The translations under genes and the position numbers were made by a program. This document shows positions 48,566 to 56,464 of a stretch of DNA of 64,000 nucleotides, one piece after another (the stretch's first letter is position 1; every line of letters begins with the position of its first letter). Below the pieces are notes generated by a model that saw only the letters and a program-made list of their open reading frames with translations, searched no databases and was not told where the DNA came from. Origin of the DNA: Porcincola intestinalis (GTDB taxonomy: Bacteria; Bacillota; Clostridia; Lachnospirales; Lachnospiraceae); contig NZ_VULZ01000001.1 in assembly GCF_009696445.1 (NCBI RefSeq), forward strand, positions 186,001 to 250,000, written 5' to 3'.

Positions 48566-48745
48566 TTACTGCCTGCGCTGACCCTCCCGAATGAGCTGCG
48601 CATTTTCTTCCCAGCATGCGTGGCACTTTGCCTTCGAGATGATCCCGCTCCTGTCATCTGCCTTCGGGCACATCGGCGATGTGAATGCCACCTTGTGTCC
48701 CCAGCACTCCAGGTAAGGACAGGCTCGTGGATCTTTCGGGTTCAT
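48566..48745 (-). CDS. Small cysteine-rich protein
   Basis: 59 residues from MNPKDPRACPYLECWGHKVA, then MCPKADDRSG and CHACWEENAQ. Six cysteines suggest one or two metal sites. It overlaps the upstream gene by 4 bases and lies just before the Gp37/Gp68-type gene. Confidence 0.55.
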   Translation of the reverse strand: MNPKDPRACPYLECWGHKVAFTSPMCPKADDRSGIISKAKCHACWEENAQLIREGQRRQ

Positions 48746-48912
48746 CTCTGAGCGGTCCGTCTTCCCGGATCCTCGCTTCCGATGACCTCGATGCAGTGTT
48801 TCTTTTGACCAGATACTTCGGAGCCATATCCGGAGGTGCAAGCTCTTTTGAGCTCCTCATATCTGGCCGGTGTGATGTGTGATGTATCGATTTGTCCTAA
48901 AACGTAAATCAT
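48742..48912 (-). CDS. Small hypothetical protein
   Basis: 56 residues from MIYVLGQIDTSHITPARYEE, with GGGGAGGA as ribosome site. It has a short helix and a Cys/Lys-rich end. No family recognised. Confidence 0.5.
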   Translation of the reverse strand: MIYVLGQIDTSHITPARYEELKRACTSGYGSEVSGQKKHCIEVIGSEDPGRRTAQR

Positions 48913-48965
48913 AAAACTGTCCTCCCCTTTCTCTCCCGGTGGTGGCCTTATGCCGTTCATAGTCC

Positions 48966-49775
48966 TCACCCGCTTCCAGCTTCTTCGGTTTCCTTCGTGC
49001 GGTCCTGAGCTCTTATCCGCCTTGATATAGCGTTCCAGTCGACCTGCTCATGGCTGTAGTCGTTGAACTGTCCTGGCTTTCTCCTCGGCTTCGGAGTCTT
49101 CTGGTCGTAGTTCCCCTCCATGACCTTCGCGGCATTCGTCTCGGTCATGATCCAGTCAAAGCTCGCAGTCCATCCGGTGTCGTTCTCACCCCGAAGGAAT
49201 GGAGAGGCCTGCGTCCTCACGAACAGCTCCTTCAGCTCGTCCGGGCTTCTGGTCCGCAGCATTGACCTGATCGCCTTCTTCCTGGACTCCGAGAAGGTGT
49301 CGACCTTGGGCAGCGAAGTGCAGATCTGGTTGAAAGAGTCAATGACCGCCTTGTAGTCGATCTGGTCTGTCTTTGGATGTGTGGCACGCGTTCCCTGTGT
49401 TTGTTCTTTATCAGGTTCAGGATCAGGATCAGGATCAGGATCGACCCCCATCTGGTTTTTTTGGTTTTCGTCAGAAACCATTTGGTTTTCTGAAAAACCA
49501 TTTGGTTTTTCTTCTTCGGTTTTGGAAGGTCTCCCGCCCTTCGATCCATTGGCTCTGAGGCGTTCGCACTTCTTCTCGTAGTTCTCGGTGTCGCGGTCCA
49601 TCCTCTGCCGGATGATCGAAAAGCACATCTTCGTAAGAGGATCCAGCTCAACCTGCACTTCACCGGTCTGCGCATAGTCGCAGAGCGCGTCAAGAAGCTC
49701 TCCCTTCTGCTCTGTGCTGAGCATGTCTATCTGCTCCCGGTATTCAAGATGAAATATGAAATCCTCTTTCTTCAT
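48966..49775 (-). CDS. Phage replication initiation protein (DUF6291/DnaD-like)
   Basis: 269 residues. The N-terminal 80 residues (FHLEYREQIDMLSTEQKGELLDAL, TKMCFSIIRQRMDRD) match the DUF6291-type winged-helix domain of phage initiators. The middle is low complexity (DPDPDPDPEPDKEQTQG). The C-terminal part contains FNQICTSLPKVDTFSESRKKAIRSM and WTASFDWIMTETNAAKVMEGNY, typical of replication proteins that load a helicase. No separate helicase or loader is present, so host DnaC and DnaI would be recruited. Confidence 0.82.
   Translation of the reverse strand: MKKEDFIFHLEYREQIDMLSTEQKGELLDALCDYAQTGEVQVELDPLTKMCFSIIRQRMDRDTENYEKKCERLRANGSKGGRPSKTEEEKPNGFSENQMVSDENQKNQMGVDPDPDPDPEPDKEQTQGTRATHPKTDQIDYKAVIDSFNQICTSLPKVDTFSESRKKAIRSMLRTRSPDELKELFVRTQASPFLRGENDTGWTASFDWIMTETNAAKVMEGNYDQKTPKPRRKPGQFNDYSHEQVDWNAISRRIRAQDRTKETEEAGSG
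49418..49509. other. Candidate replication origin inside the initiator gene
   Basis: Within the linker part of the initiator gene lie a GGATCA hexamer tract (49418-49443) and iteron-like repeats: CCATCTGGTTTT (49448-49459), TTTGGTTTT (49460-49468), CCATTTGGTTTT (49478-49489) and CCATTTGGTTTT (49498-49509). The repeat centres are 9, 21 and 20 bases apart. The local sequence is AT-rich. Phage origins often sit in this position, as in the lambda O gene. Confidence 0.5.
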
Positions 49776-49785
49776 GCTTCTATCC

Positions 49786-50502
49786 TCAGCAGACGTAAAC
49801 CTCGACGCCTGTCAGCTTTTGAATCTCCTGTTTCATGGTCTCCTCGTCTGAGTTATCGGAGCTCAAGTGGAGGAGGTAGATCTGTTTCAGATTGCTCAGG
49901 TCATTTGCCTGCAGCATTTCTTTCAGAGTCTCCAGGCTCATGTGGCTCTTCGCCAGCCGCTGGATCCGGAATGCCGGTGTGATTCCTTCATCGACGTTCT
50001 TCAGGAGCTGATCCATGTTGTAGTTGCACTCGGCCATGATGTAGCTGAGTCCCGGAAAGCGGTATTTGATGTAGTAGGTATCGGTGAAGAATAGGAGCTT
50101 CTCACCGGTGATCTCGCTCTTAATCAGGAACCCGAGCGGCTCTCTGGCGTCATGCTCGACATCAAATGGAAGGATCGTGAAGCTCCCGATCTGGAATGCC
50201 TGCATCGCCTTCACAGGGTGCACCAGCGGGCCGTGGAGCGCGTATCGGAACTGCCTGGTTCCTTCGATGGTTCCCTGAGAGGTGTAGACCTCGATTCCGT
50301 ACCGGGTCAGGTCCTGTGCGTGTGATGCATGATCTCCATGCTCGTGGGAGACCAGGCAGCCGGAAATCTCCCACATCCTGAATTCGCATGCCTGCATGAT
50401 CCTGCTGACCGGAATCCCGGCCTCGATCAGGATCTTGGTCTTTCCATCGCTGATCCGGTAGCAGTTTCCTGTGCTGCCGGATGCGATGGGCTCGATCTCC
50501 AT
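49786..50502 (-). CDS. MBL-fold metallo-hydrolase
   Basis: 238 residues. The metallo-beta-lactamase signature SHEHGDHASHAQ (H-x-H-x-D-H) starts at residue 53, and FFTDTYYIKYR and LLHLSSDNSD supply later metal ligands. This YycJ-type fold hydrolyses phosphodiesters or nucleic acids in many relatives. It overlaps recT by one base and lies beside a Rad50-like ATPase, so it could supply the nuclease for phage recombination. Confidence 0.85.
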   Translation of the reverse strand: MEIEPIASGSTGNCYRISDGKTKILIEAGIPVSRIMQACEFRMWEISGCLVSHEHGDHASHAQDLTRYGIEVYTSQGTIEGTRQFRYALHGPLVHPVKAMQAFQIGSFTILPFDVEHDAREPLGFLIKSEITGEKLLFFTDTYYIKYRFPGLSYIMAECNYNMDQLLKNVDEGITPAFRIQRLAKSHMSLETLKEMLQANDLSNLKQIYLLHLSSDNSDEETMKQEIQKLTGVEVYVC

Positions 50503-51419
50503 CAGAAGTCAGGCTGAGGAATTGCCTCCGCCTGCTCCTGATGGTTTGACTGAGTTGCTGACTTAGTTCTCTGGGTGTTCTGCTCAGCCGGCCCTGCGGC
50601 TTTCTGGGGCGCTTCAGGAGCCACATCGATTTCCTGCGTGTTGGCGCTCTCGCTGATCTCCTCCTGTGCCGATGCGATTGCTCCTTCCGGAGTGCTGTCG
50701 ACATACCGAGGAGTCAGCTGCCCGTCCCTGTAGTCGATGACAGCCTGGTCTCCAAGGAATCCGGCTTCCATGTCGATGCTCATGATTCCGTAGTGACCGA
50801 GGAGCTGACGAAGCATGGTCTTGATCGCCATCTTGTCGAAGTCCGTCTTCCAGGGACCCGAGCCGTAGCTCTTGCTGTACCTTCTCGCGTGGGCCTCCAT
50901 CTGTCCTCTGCTCCAGTACATTTCCTTGCGGAATCCATTGAGGTACTCGAACATCGCGTAGTACCCAATCGTCGGTGCCTTCTCCCTTGCCTCCGGGTCC
51001 TGGATGATGTTGACCTCGATGCTCTCGTCCAGCGGATTGTAGGAAACGAACTCGCCTTCCTTGATCGGGACCGCGTTGATCTTCCGGTACTGTCCGGACC
51101 GCATTGCCAGCTGCAGGAGTCCTCTGTAGCCGATCTGGAACTGCGCCTCCATCGTCCCGTGGTTGTTGTAGGGCACCATGTAGAAGTAGCCGAGCTGCGG
51201 AGATGGGGAAAGGTTGAGCGTGTAGCCGAGGAGTGCCGCGTTGACCAGGCTGTTGTTCGTGCACTTCTGAAGCGTCTGGTTCGTCTGAACCGCGCTCATG
51301 AGGGAAGAGATGAATCTGTCGCCGTTCTTCCCGCCGACGACCTTGTTGATCTGGTTCTTGACCGCGTCGTTTGTAAGGTACGCCGCGATGCTGACCTTGT
51401 TTGCCACTTGATTTGCCAT
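50502..51419 (-). CDS. recT: RecT single-strand annealing protein
   Basis: 305 residues. RecT signatures include KNQINKVVGGKNGDRFISSL, NSLVNAALLGYTLNLSPSP, FQIGYRGLLQLAMRSGQYRK and WKTDFDKMAIKTMLRQLLGHYG. It binds single-stranded DNA and anneals homologous strands during phage recombination and replication. The C-terminal 60 residues are Gln/Glu/Ala-rich and disordered, a normal SSB-partner-like tail. Confidence 0.93.
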   Translation of the reverse strand: MANQVANKVSIAAYLTNDAVKNQINKVVGGKNGDRFISSLMSAVQTNQTLQKCTNNSLVNAALLGYTLNLSPSPQLGYFYMVPYNNHGTMEAQFQIGYRGLLQLAMRSGQYRKINAVPIKEGEFVSYNPLDESIEVNIIQDPEAREKAPTIGYYAMFEYLNGFRKEMYWSRGQMEAHARRYSKSYGSGPWKTDFDKMAIKTMLRQLLGHYGIMSIDMEAGFLGDQAVIDYRDGQLTPRYVDSTPEGAIASAQEEISESANTQEIDVAPEAPQKAAGPAEQNTQRTKSATQSNHQEQAEAIPQPDF

Positions 51420-51458
51420 TCTGAATCCTCCTTGTGGATTGGTGTTTATTGCCCTTCC

Positions 51459-51471
51459 TATTCATCACTCT
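51459..51471 (-). promoter_or_regulatory. Repeated upstream motif, copy 3
   Basis: TATTCATCACTCT (plus strand), one mismatch from the copies before the amidoligase gene and the left-end small gene, 40 bp upstream of the recT start. The shared position suggests a promoter or operator used by several minus-strand phage genes. Confidence 0.4.
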
Positions 51472-51531
51472 GGAAGGGAAGATTATCCAGCTGGCAGATG
51501 CACCAGACATCTGCCGGCCGGATTGTCTACT

Positions 51532-53493
51532 TTATGCTGCATCGAGTTCCATGCGGAGCTTCTTGTCCTTCTCGCTGACCACCAGCCGGATGATCTGCAT
51601 GCCCGGATATTCAGTCAGGTGCGTGACCGCTTCGGCATTGTCGACCATCACCGGGATCCAGAGGTTCCAGGCGGTCGAGAGCGTGTGGATGATCTCAAGG
51701 CCTGCGTTGATCTTGCTGGCATTGTTCGCGAATGCGTACTGGACCATTCTTCCGTCCGGTGAAGGAATCATGACCTCACAGCAGTCCGTAACTCCTCCGT
51801 TGAGCTGTTCCTCGAATAGCTTGAATCGGAGCGTCTTGAACCTGCTGTTGATTCTCTGGTCGAGGAGCGAAACCTTAGCCTTGGTGAAAACATCGCAGAG
51901 GTGAATCCTGTATTCTGCTTCCTCGAAAGCCTCCGCCAGAGTCCTCTGGCTTGCCTTCAGCTCCTCGATCCGCTTCTCCTGCCGTTCCTTTACGGTGAAG
52001 GAAGCGATCTTCGACTCTATGGCTTCCAGCTGTGCCTTCTTCTGGGCGATGGCCTGCATCCGGTCCCCGCTTGCCTTCTGTGATGCCTGTGAAGAATCTG
52101 CCATGGAGTTCTGGAGGGAAATGATCCTTGCGCTGATCGCCAGATACTCTTTCGTCGTGGTGAAGTCAGGCACTTCAGTGAGTGCTCTGGAAAGCTCCGT
52201 GACCGTGTCCTGAATCTGTTTGATCTCGGAAGTGAGCTTTCCGAGTTTCTTAAGTTCTTCAGATGCTTTGTCCTTCAGCTCCTGGATGGCCGTCTTGCTG
52301 CAGGCCTTGCCCCGCCTGTTGATATCCTCGAGGTGCTGAGATCTTCTCAGGTTGAATGCCTGATGCATCTCATCTACCTTGTCCGGGTCATATGGCCGAT
52401 GGCAGGTTGGACACACCGCATCATCGTCGTTCCATACCTTTGAAGCCTCTTCCTTGTACTCACTTATCAGGGACTCCCTTTTCTGCTCCATGGAATTGAT
52501 GTCGAAGTCGATCTGGGAGATGGATCCTCTCAGTTCGAAGGCCTGCTTCTGTTTCTCCCTAATCTGTTCCTGCATCTGCCTGAGCTGTGATGTCTTGCCT
52601 TCATTCTCCTTTGCGACTGATGCCGCGTAAGCATTCCTCGATTCCGCAAGTTCTGCTCTGGCGTTTGAAATCTGGGTCATGATCTCGGAAGTCGCATCCG
52701 TCGTCTGCATCCGCTGTTCCATGTCGAGGGTGTTGATCTCGCCTTCGATGGAATCTTTCTTGGCTTTGAGGTCTTCCAGGCTCATTCCATCCGTATCCGG
52801 GATGGCCTTCTGCGCTTCATCGATCCTCTCAGGGACCGTGTCGAGTTCGGTGTTGATCTTCTTTCTGGTCGCCATCGTGATCTTGCGGAACTCGTCGACT
52901 GTGTAGCTCCGATCCGCGCCGGGAACCTGCAGCATCTGCTCGAACTTCGCGTCGACCAGCTCCTTGGTGTGGTGGATGACGTCCAGGTCGCTCACATCCC
53001 CGCAGATGTCGAGGAGGATCTTCCGTCTGTCCTGCCATGCCAGCTTCTCCGGAAAGTAGTCTGGCATGGTCAGCATCTTGAGCTGTTCCTCGTCTCCGAC
53101 CATCGTCTGGATCTTCGCCTTAAAGTCTCCTGCCGGCGTCGGGACACCGTCGATGAAGTAGTCGGTGGTATGTCCTGAGAACTCGCGCTCTGCGGATCCT
53201 CTCTTCTTCTTGTAAACTTCGTGGAATACTTTTCTGAGTCCTACCTGCGATCCGTCATCCGCCTGGATGACCGCCGATGCGGAGTAGTCGAGCTCGTGTG
53301 TTCCGGTCGTCTTCGGTGAGAAGTTCTTCGCACCTGTGCTGGCCTTATCGAAGAGCAGCCATGTGAAGGCATTAAAAACCGTGGTCTTTCCGGTCGCGTT
53401 GTCTCCGTAGATGGAGCAGCTCTGACCCGAGAAGTCGAACTCTGCATGCGTGACTCCCTGAAAATTATCAAGGGTGAGTGTTATGAGTTTCAT
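51532..53493 (-). CDS. Rad50/SbcC-like AAA ATPase
   Basis: 653 residues from MKLITLTLDNFQGVTHAEFD, with AAGGAGG upstream. Walker A is GDNATGKTTVFNAF near residue 35. Long coiled coils flank a zinc-hook motif DAVCPTCHRPYDPDKVDEM in the middle, as in Rad50/SbcC. The C-terminal half has IPVMVDNAEAVTH, a Walker-B-like segment in which Asp-Asn replaces the usual Asp-Glu. No SbcD-type nuclease is encoded beside it. It most likely provides DNA-end processing for RecT. Confidence 0.88.
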   Translation of the reverse strand: MKLITLTLDNFQGVTHAEFDFSGQSCSIYGDNATGKTTVFNAFTWLLFDKASTGAKNFSPKTTGTHELDYSASAVIQADDGSQVGLRKVFHEVYKKKRGSAEREFSGHTTDYFIDGVPTPAGDFKAKIQTMVGDEEQLKMLTMPDYFPEKLAWQDRRKILLDICGDVSDLDVIHHTKELVDAKFEQMLQVPGADRSYTVDEFRKITMATRKKINTELDTVPERIDEAQKAIPDTDGMSLEDLKAKKDSIEGEINTLDMEQRMQTTDATSEIMTQISNARAELAESRNAYAASVAKENEGKTSQLRQMQEQIREKQKQAFELRGSISQIDFDINSMEQKRESLISEYKEEASKVWNDDDAVCPTCHRPYDPDKVDEMHQAFNLRRSQHLEDINRRGKACSKTAIQELKDKASEELKKLGKLTSEIKQIQDTVTELSRALTEVPDFTTTKEYLAISARIISLQNSMADSSQASQKASGDRMQAIAQKKAQLEAIESKIASFTVKERQEKRIEELKASQRTLAEAFEEAEYRIHLCDVFTKAKVSLLDQRINSRFKTLRFKLFEEQLNGGVTDCCEVMIPSPDGRMVQYAFANNASKINAGLEIIHTLSTAWNLWIPVMVDNAEAVTHLTEYPGMQIIRLVVSEKDKKLRMELDAA

Positions 53494-53616
53494 TTGGACC
53501 TCCTTGTAAAAGATTGGTTGATGTGATATTTTCGGAGGTAAGAACACGCGCCTAGTGTTCTCAAACTCCCAAAGCTCATCTGATTTCGGTTCCCAGCCTG
53601 AAAAGATGAGCTTTTA

Positions 53617-53910
53617 TTATGCTGCAAATGTGGTGTCTTCCCATCTCTGGACGTTTCTCCTCTCGGCCTTCAGTGATCTCTCTAAAGCCGCCTCAAGTGC
53701 TTTCTTCTGCATGGCGTCGTCCCTGCGTTTCTTCAGGTCGGAGTATGCACACCGGAGCATGTAGTAGTTCAGCTCGTAGAACATGATTCCGCAGAAGGCA
53801 TCTCCCGGAATCGTTGTCTTGGTGTTTGTTCTGATCATTGCCAGGAATCCGATCGTCACCGCCGCGGCCATGGCCTTGATGATGGACTTTCTTGCGAATC
53901 TTTTGAGCAT
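53617..53910 (-). CDS. Small membrane-anchored protein
   Basis: 97 residues with a hydrophobic segment near the N-terminus (AMAAAVTIGFLAMI) and a basic helical C-terminus (LKKRRDDAMQKKALEAALER). It is upstream of the ATPase gene on the same strand. No family recognised. Confidence 0.5.
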   Translation of the reverse strand: MLKRFARKSIIKAMAAAVTIGFLAMIRTNTKTTIPGDAFCGIMFYELNYYMLRCAYSDLKKRRDDAMQKKALEAALERSLKAERRNVQRWEDTTFAA

Positions 53911-53926
53911 CTTTGTTTCCTCCTTC

Positions 53927-54133
53927 TCAGATGTAGTACTGTTTCATGAGCGCCTTCGGGATCTTCCCGTGCGGGTAATCCTCAGGCAGTTTCTTCTTGC
54001 TGACTGCCTCGTTTCTCACCCTCCGGATGTATCCGTAGGCTGTCCGCCTTCCAACTCCGAGGAGCTGCATCACATCGTCTGCGGTGAAGTAGCTCCGTTC
54101 CACCTTTCCGATTTCGACCGTTTCCGCTCTCAT
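53927..54133 (-). CDS. Excisionase-like small HTH protein
   Basis: 68 residues with a winged-helix-type motif (YFTADDVMQLLGVGRRTAYG), then YIRRVRNE and a basic segment before PKALMKQYYI. This is the style of Xis/AlpA/MerR-like small DNA-binding proteins. Location on the early strand just after the regulators suits an excisionase. It could equally be a general regulator. Confidence 0.55.
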   Translation of the reverse strand: MRAETVEIGKVERSYFTADDVMQLLGVGRRTAYGYIRRVRNEAVSKKKLPEDYPHGKIPKALMKQYYI

Positions 54134-54134
54134 A

Positions 54135-54632
54135 TCAGAAACCCTCCTCTTCTTCCTCCAGCTTTGCTTTTGCTACATATACCTTCAGGTCCTGCGCGAC
54201 CTGGACGATATCATCGAGTGACTTCATAATGCTCTGAAGTTCCGGCTTCTCGTCTTCCGTGATCTTTCCGTCCTCAACGATCTCCATCAGCGAATCCTTG
54301 ATCTCTCCCGCCTTCTTCAGAGTTCCATATGCCTGGATGCTGATCCGGTCGAGGCTAAGGTTCTCAGCCTTCGGGACATCTGATCCAAGCCGGCAGTAGT
54401 CATGGCAGTAGGTGCATCTCAGTTCCGGGGATCCATAAATCTCGCTCATCGCCCAGACCTCATCCGGAAGCGGATCCCTTGTTCCGTTCTCGATATCTGC
54501 AAGCGTGCTGGCTGACATTGCCAGGTCTGCAGCTGCAGCCATCCGGTCTCTGTACCTCGGGTAGGTCTTTGCACGCTGAATTCGTGCAATCTTCCAAATT
54601 GTTACCCCGGTATCATTCAATCCCTTCATCAT
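54135..54632 (-). CDS. HTH regulator with extended C-terminus
   Basis: 165 residues. The first 60 residues are XRE-type (TYPRYRDRMAAAADLAMSAS, then TLADIENGTRDPLPDEV). After the HTH, a cysteine motif (CTYCHDYCRLGS) could bind metal, and a long helical region follows (LMEIVEDGKITEDEKPELQS). It overlaps the upstream cro-like gene by 4 bases. It may modulate early transcription. Confidence 0.7.
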   Translation of the reverse strand: MMKGLNDTGVTIWKIARIQRAKTYPRYRDRMAAAADLAMSASTLADIENGTRDPLPDEVWAMSEIYGSPELRCTYCHDYCRLGSDVPKAENLSLDRISIQAYGTLKKAGEIKDSLMEIVEDGKITEDEKPELQSIMKSLDDIVQVAQDLKVYVAKAKLEEEEEGF

Positions 54633-54865
54633 TCCTTTTCCTTTCCGCCTGATATACTTAAGTCAGGAGAAGGCATCCTTTTGAGCTCTTCCAGCTTTTG
54701 ATCAAGCGCGGTTTGAATCTGCTCTGTCGGGATTCTGTTCCCTCGCATAATCAAATTCAGGTAAGTTCTCGTAATCCCGAGGTCTGAAGCGACCTCGCTC
54801 TGAGTGATGCCGAGTCGCTTGCACTGCATCATCAAATCCAGACCAGACTCTGGAATTTTAGCCAT
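54629..54865 (-). CDS. Cro-like HTH regulator
   Basis: 78 residues. The HTH segment is ITQSEVASDLGITRTYLNLI and the protein is short, as for Cro/anti-repressor proteins. It is the first gene transcribed from the early (minus strand) promoter, opposite the repressor on the plus strand, so it should act as Cro. The 54866-55056 leader holds no gene. Confidence 0.75.
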   Translation of the reverse strand: MAKIPESGLDLMMQCKRLGITQSEVASDLGITRTYLNLIMRGNRIPTEQIQTALDQKLEELKRMPSPDLSISGGKEKE

Positions 54866-55056
54866 CCGGCTCCCTCCTTTCTCGGTTTACGTTTACATTT
54901 GTTACAAAAGCTAATAAAATGCTTGTATGAACTACCCTGCGGAAAGAATCCCGCCAAGAACGCCTCCGAGGGTCGTCCATACTGTTACTCGAGGAAACCA
55001 GTTCGTTTGCAGGCGTCGTGGCTTCCTTTTGTCGTTAACCATTGTTAACTGTCTAT

Positions 55057-55085
55057 ATAGTAATCGCATATTTGCGTCATGTCAA
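55057..55085 (-). promoter_or_regulatory. Early lytic promoter with embedded operator
   Basis: On the minus strand -35 TTGACA (55085-55080) and -10 TACTAT (55062-55057) are exactly 17 bp apart. Within the spacer is the dyad CGCATATTTGCG (55065-55076), placed where a bound repressor would block RNA polymerase. A related half site TTTGCGATT lies at 55102-55110, and GCAAATTTGC occurs inside the repressor gene. This is the layout of a repressor-controlled lysis/lysogeny switch. Confidence 0.7.
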
Positions 55086-55130
55086 CAACTAAATGACTAA
55101 ATTTGCGATTCTATTTGGGGAGGTGTTGTA

Positions 55131-55490
55131 ATGACACTCACCGAGAGGATCAAAGACCTGGCAAGTACAAATGATCTAACTTTTGCCGAATTAGAAAGAA
55201 TGGCAGGTATCGGGAGAGGAACAATACGAAAATGGGACGTGAATATTCCTTCTGCAGATAAGCTGTTGAGAGTCGCAAATTTGCTACACTCTTCGATGGA
55301 TTATTTAATGACGGGTGAGGAGTCTTTGGTTAGCGGAATCAGCCATGAAGACATTGAGTTGCTGGATTTAATGAATCAGCTTCCTCACGACGCCAAGATC
55401 GAGTTTCGTGGAGAGATTAAAGGGTATCTTAAAGGACTCGCAGCATCCGGGTCCCTCGAAGAACCCGCCGAAATGAAGCAGGCAAAATAA
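55131..55490 (+). CDS. Phage repressor (CI-like HTH protein)
   Basis: 119 residues with an N-terminal XRE domain (LTFAELERMAGIGRGTIRKW, then NIPSADKLLRVANLL) and a short C-terminal helical part that contains ISHEDIELLDLMNQLPHDAK. No LexA-type cleavage domain follows, so induction would not use RecA self-cleavage and could be controlled in another way. GGGGAGG precedes the start. It is transcribed away from the early genes. Confidence 0.82.
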   Translation: MTLTERIKDLASTNDLTFAELERMAGIGRGTIRKWDVNIPSADKLLRVANLLHSSMDYLMTGEESLVSGISHEDIELLDLMNQLPHDAKIEFRGEIKGYLKGLAASGSLEEPAEMKQAK

Positions 55491-55548
55491 TCAGCATCGA
55501 TTGGTACCGGTGCTATAAGGGGAGTAGAAAAGCTGGGAGGAAGAAAAA

Positions 55549-56463
55549 ATGAAAAGAAGGATGGTGGCCATATTGATGGCGTTTGCGATGGCTGGATCCA
55601 TTCCGGCTATGGCTGCGGATGTTTCAAGTGAGTCAGAGCAAACACAGTCGCAAAAGAATTACATCACTTCCGGAAGTATCTATGAAGCTGTAAAGGAAGT
55701 GAATGAAAATTTTGAAATCTATTTTGACAATGATGGGTACCTGACGATTGAGCAGAACCCTGACACGATTCCAGAAAATGGCGCATGGAAATTTATAGAA
55801 GATACGATTATGGTTCTTCAGCGCTCTGCTATATCTGGGAAGAGAAAGATAAAATTCATTGCCGGCCATGACTTGAAGACTCAGGATGTCTATGAAATTT
55901 TCGGTATAGACGATTACAGTGGTCCTGATAACTTCGGAGTTATACACGCTTCTCTCACAACAAACCAAGCTTTGAGTTCAAGCTATGAGACTGCTTTTCA
56001 GGAATATTACGGAGCCCATGCTGTGGAGAATAAGAATAATTATTATCTCCACCTTCTTGATCCAGAGAATAACCCAGCTCCGGACTACTATAACAATTCA
56101 TATTATTGGATAGTTTCATGTTTTGGAGAAAAGGCTACCGGAACTTTGAAACCAGATGAGTCAACAATCGATGTGCAGATTCCTGATTACGAAGACTCGG
56201 ATGTAGGTGGGGCTGCCTCTACTTTGATGGCGTTCAATGCAATGTCACGTTATGGAAAGATCAAAGCAGTCACTCCGGAAATTCTTCCTAATGATAAGGT
56301 AAACATATCGTTCACCGCTGAAGGTGATTTATCCAAGGTTGTATTCAGCGTATCATCTCACTGGAACGGTTCTTCTATGTATGCTGATTCCATGAGCGGG
56401 TCTCCGAATGCCATGACCGGAATCAAAAGTGCGATCGATGTGATCAGGAAGCAGGGAGGCTGA
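55549..56463 (+). CDS. Secreted protein expressed from the lysogeny region
   Basis: 304 residues with a clear signal peptide: basic MKRRM, a hydrophobic stretch to about residue 18 and a SIPAMAADV cleavage region. The mature part is soluble, rich in Tyr, Asn and Asp, with no Cys-rich or catalytic motif that I recognise. It lies between repressor and integrase, where genes expressed in lysogens commonly sit, and its stop overlaps the region just before the integrase start. It is a lysogenic-conversion candidate. Confidence 0.75.
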   Translation: MKRRMVAILMAFAMAGSIPAMAADVSSESEQTQSQKNYITSGSIYEAVKEVNENFEIYFDNDGYLTIEQNPDTIPENGAWKFIEDTIMVLQRSAISGKRKIKFIAGHDLKTQDVYEIFGIDDYSGPDNFGVIHASLTTNQALSSSYETAFQEYYGAHAVENKNNYYLHLLDPENNPAPDYYNNSYYWIVSCFGEKATGTLKPDESTIDVQIPDYEDSDVGGAASTLMAFNAMSRYGKIKAVTPEILPNDKVNISFTAEGDLSKVVFSVSSHWNGSSMYADSMSGSPNAMTGIKSAIDVIRKQGG

Positions 56464-56464
56464 C

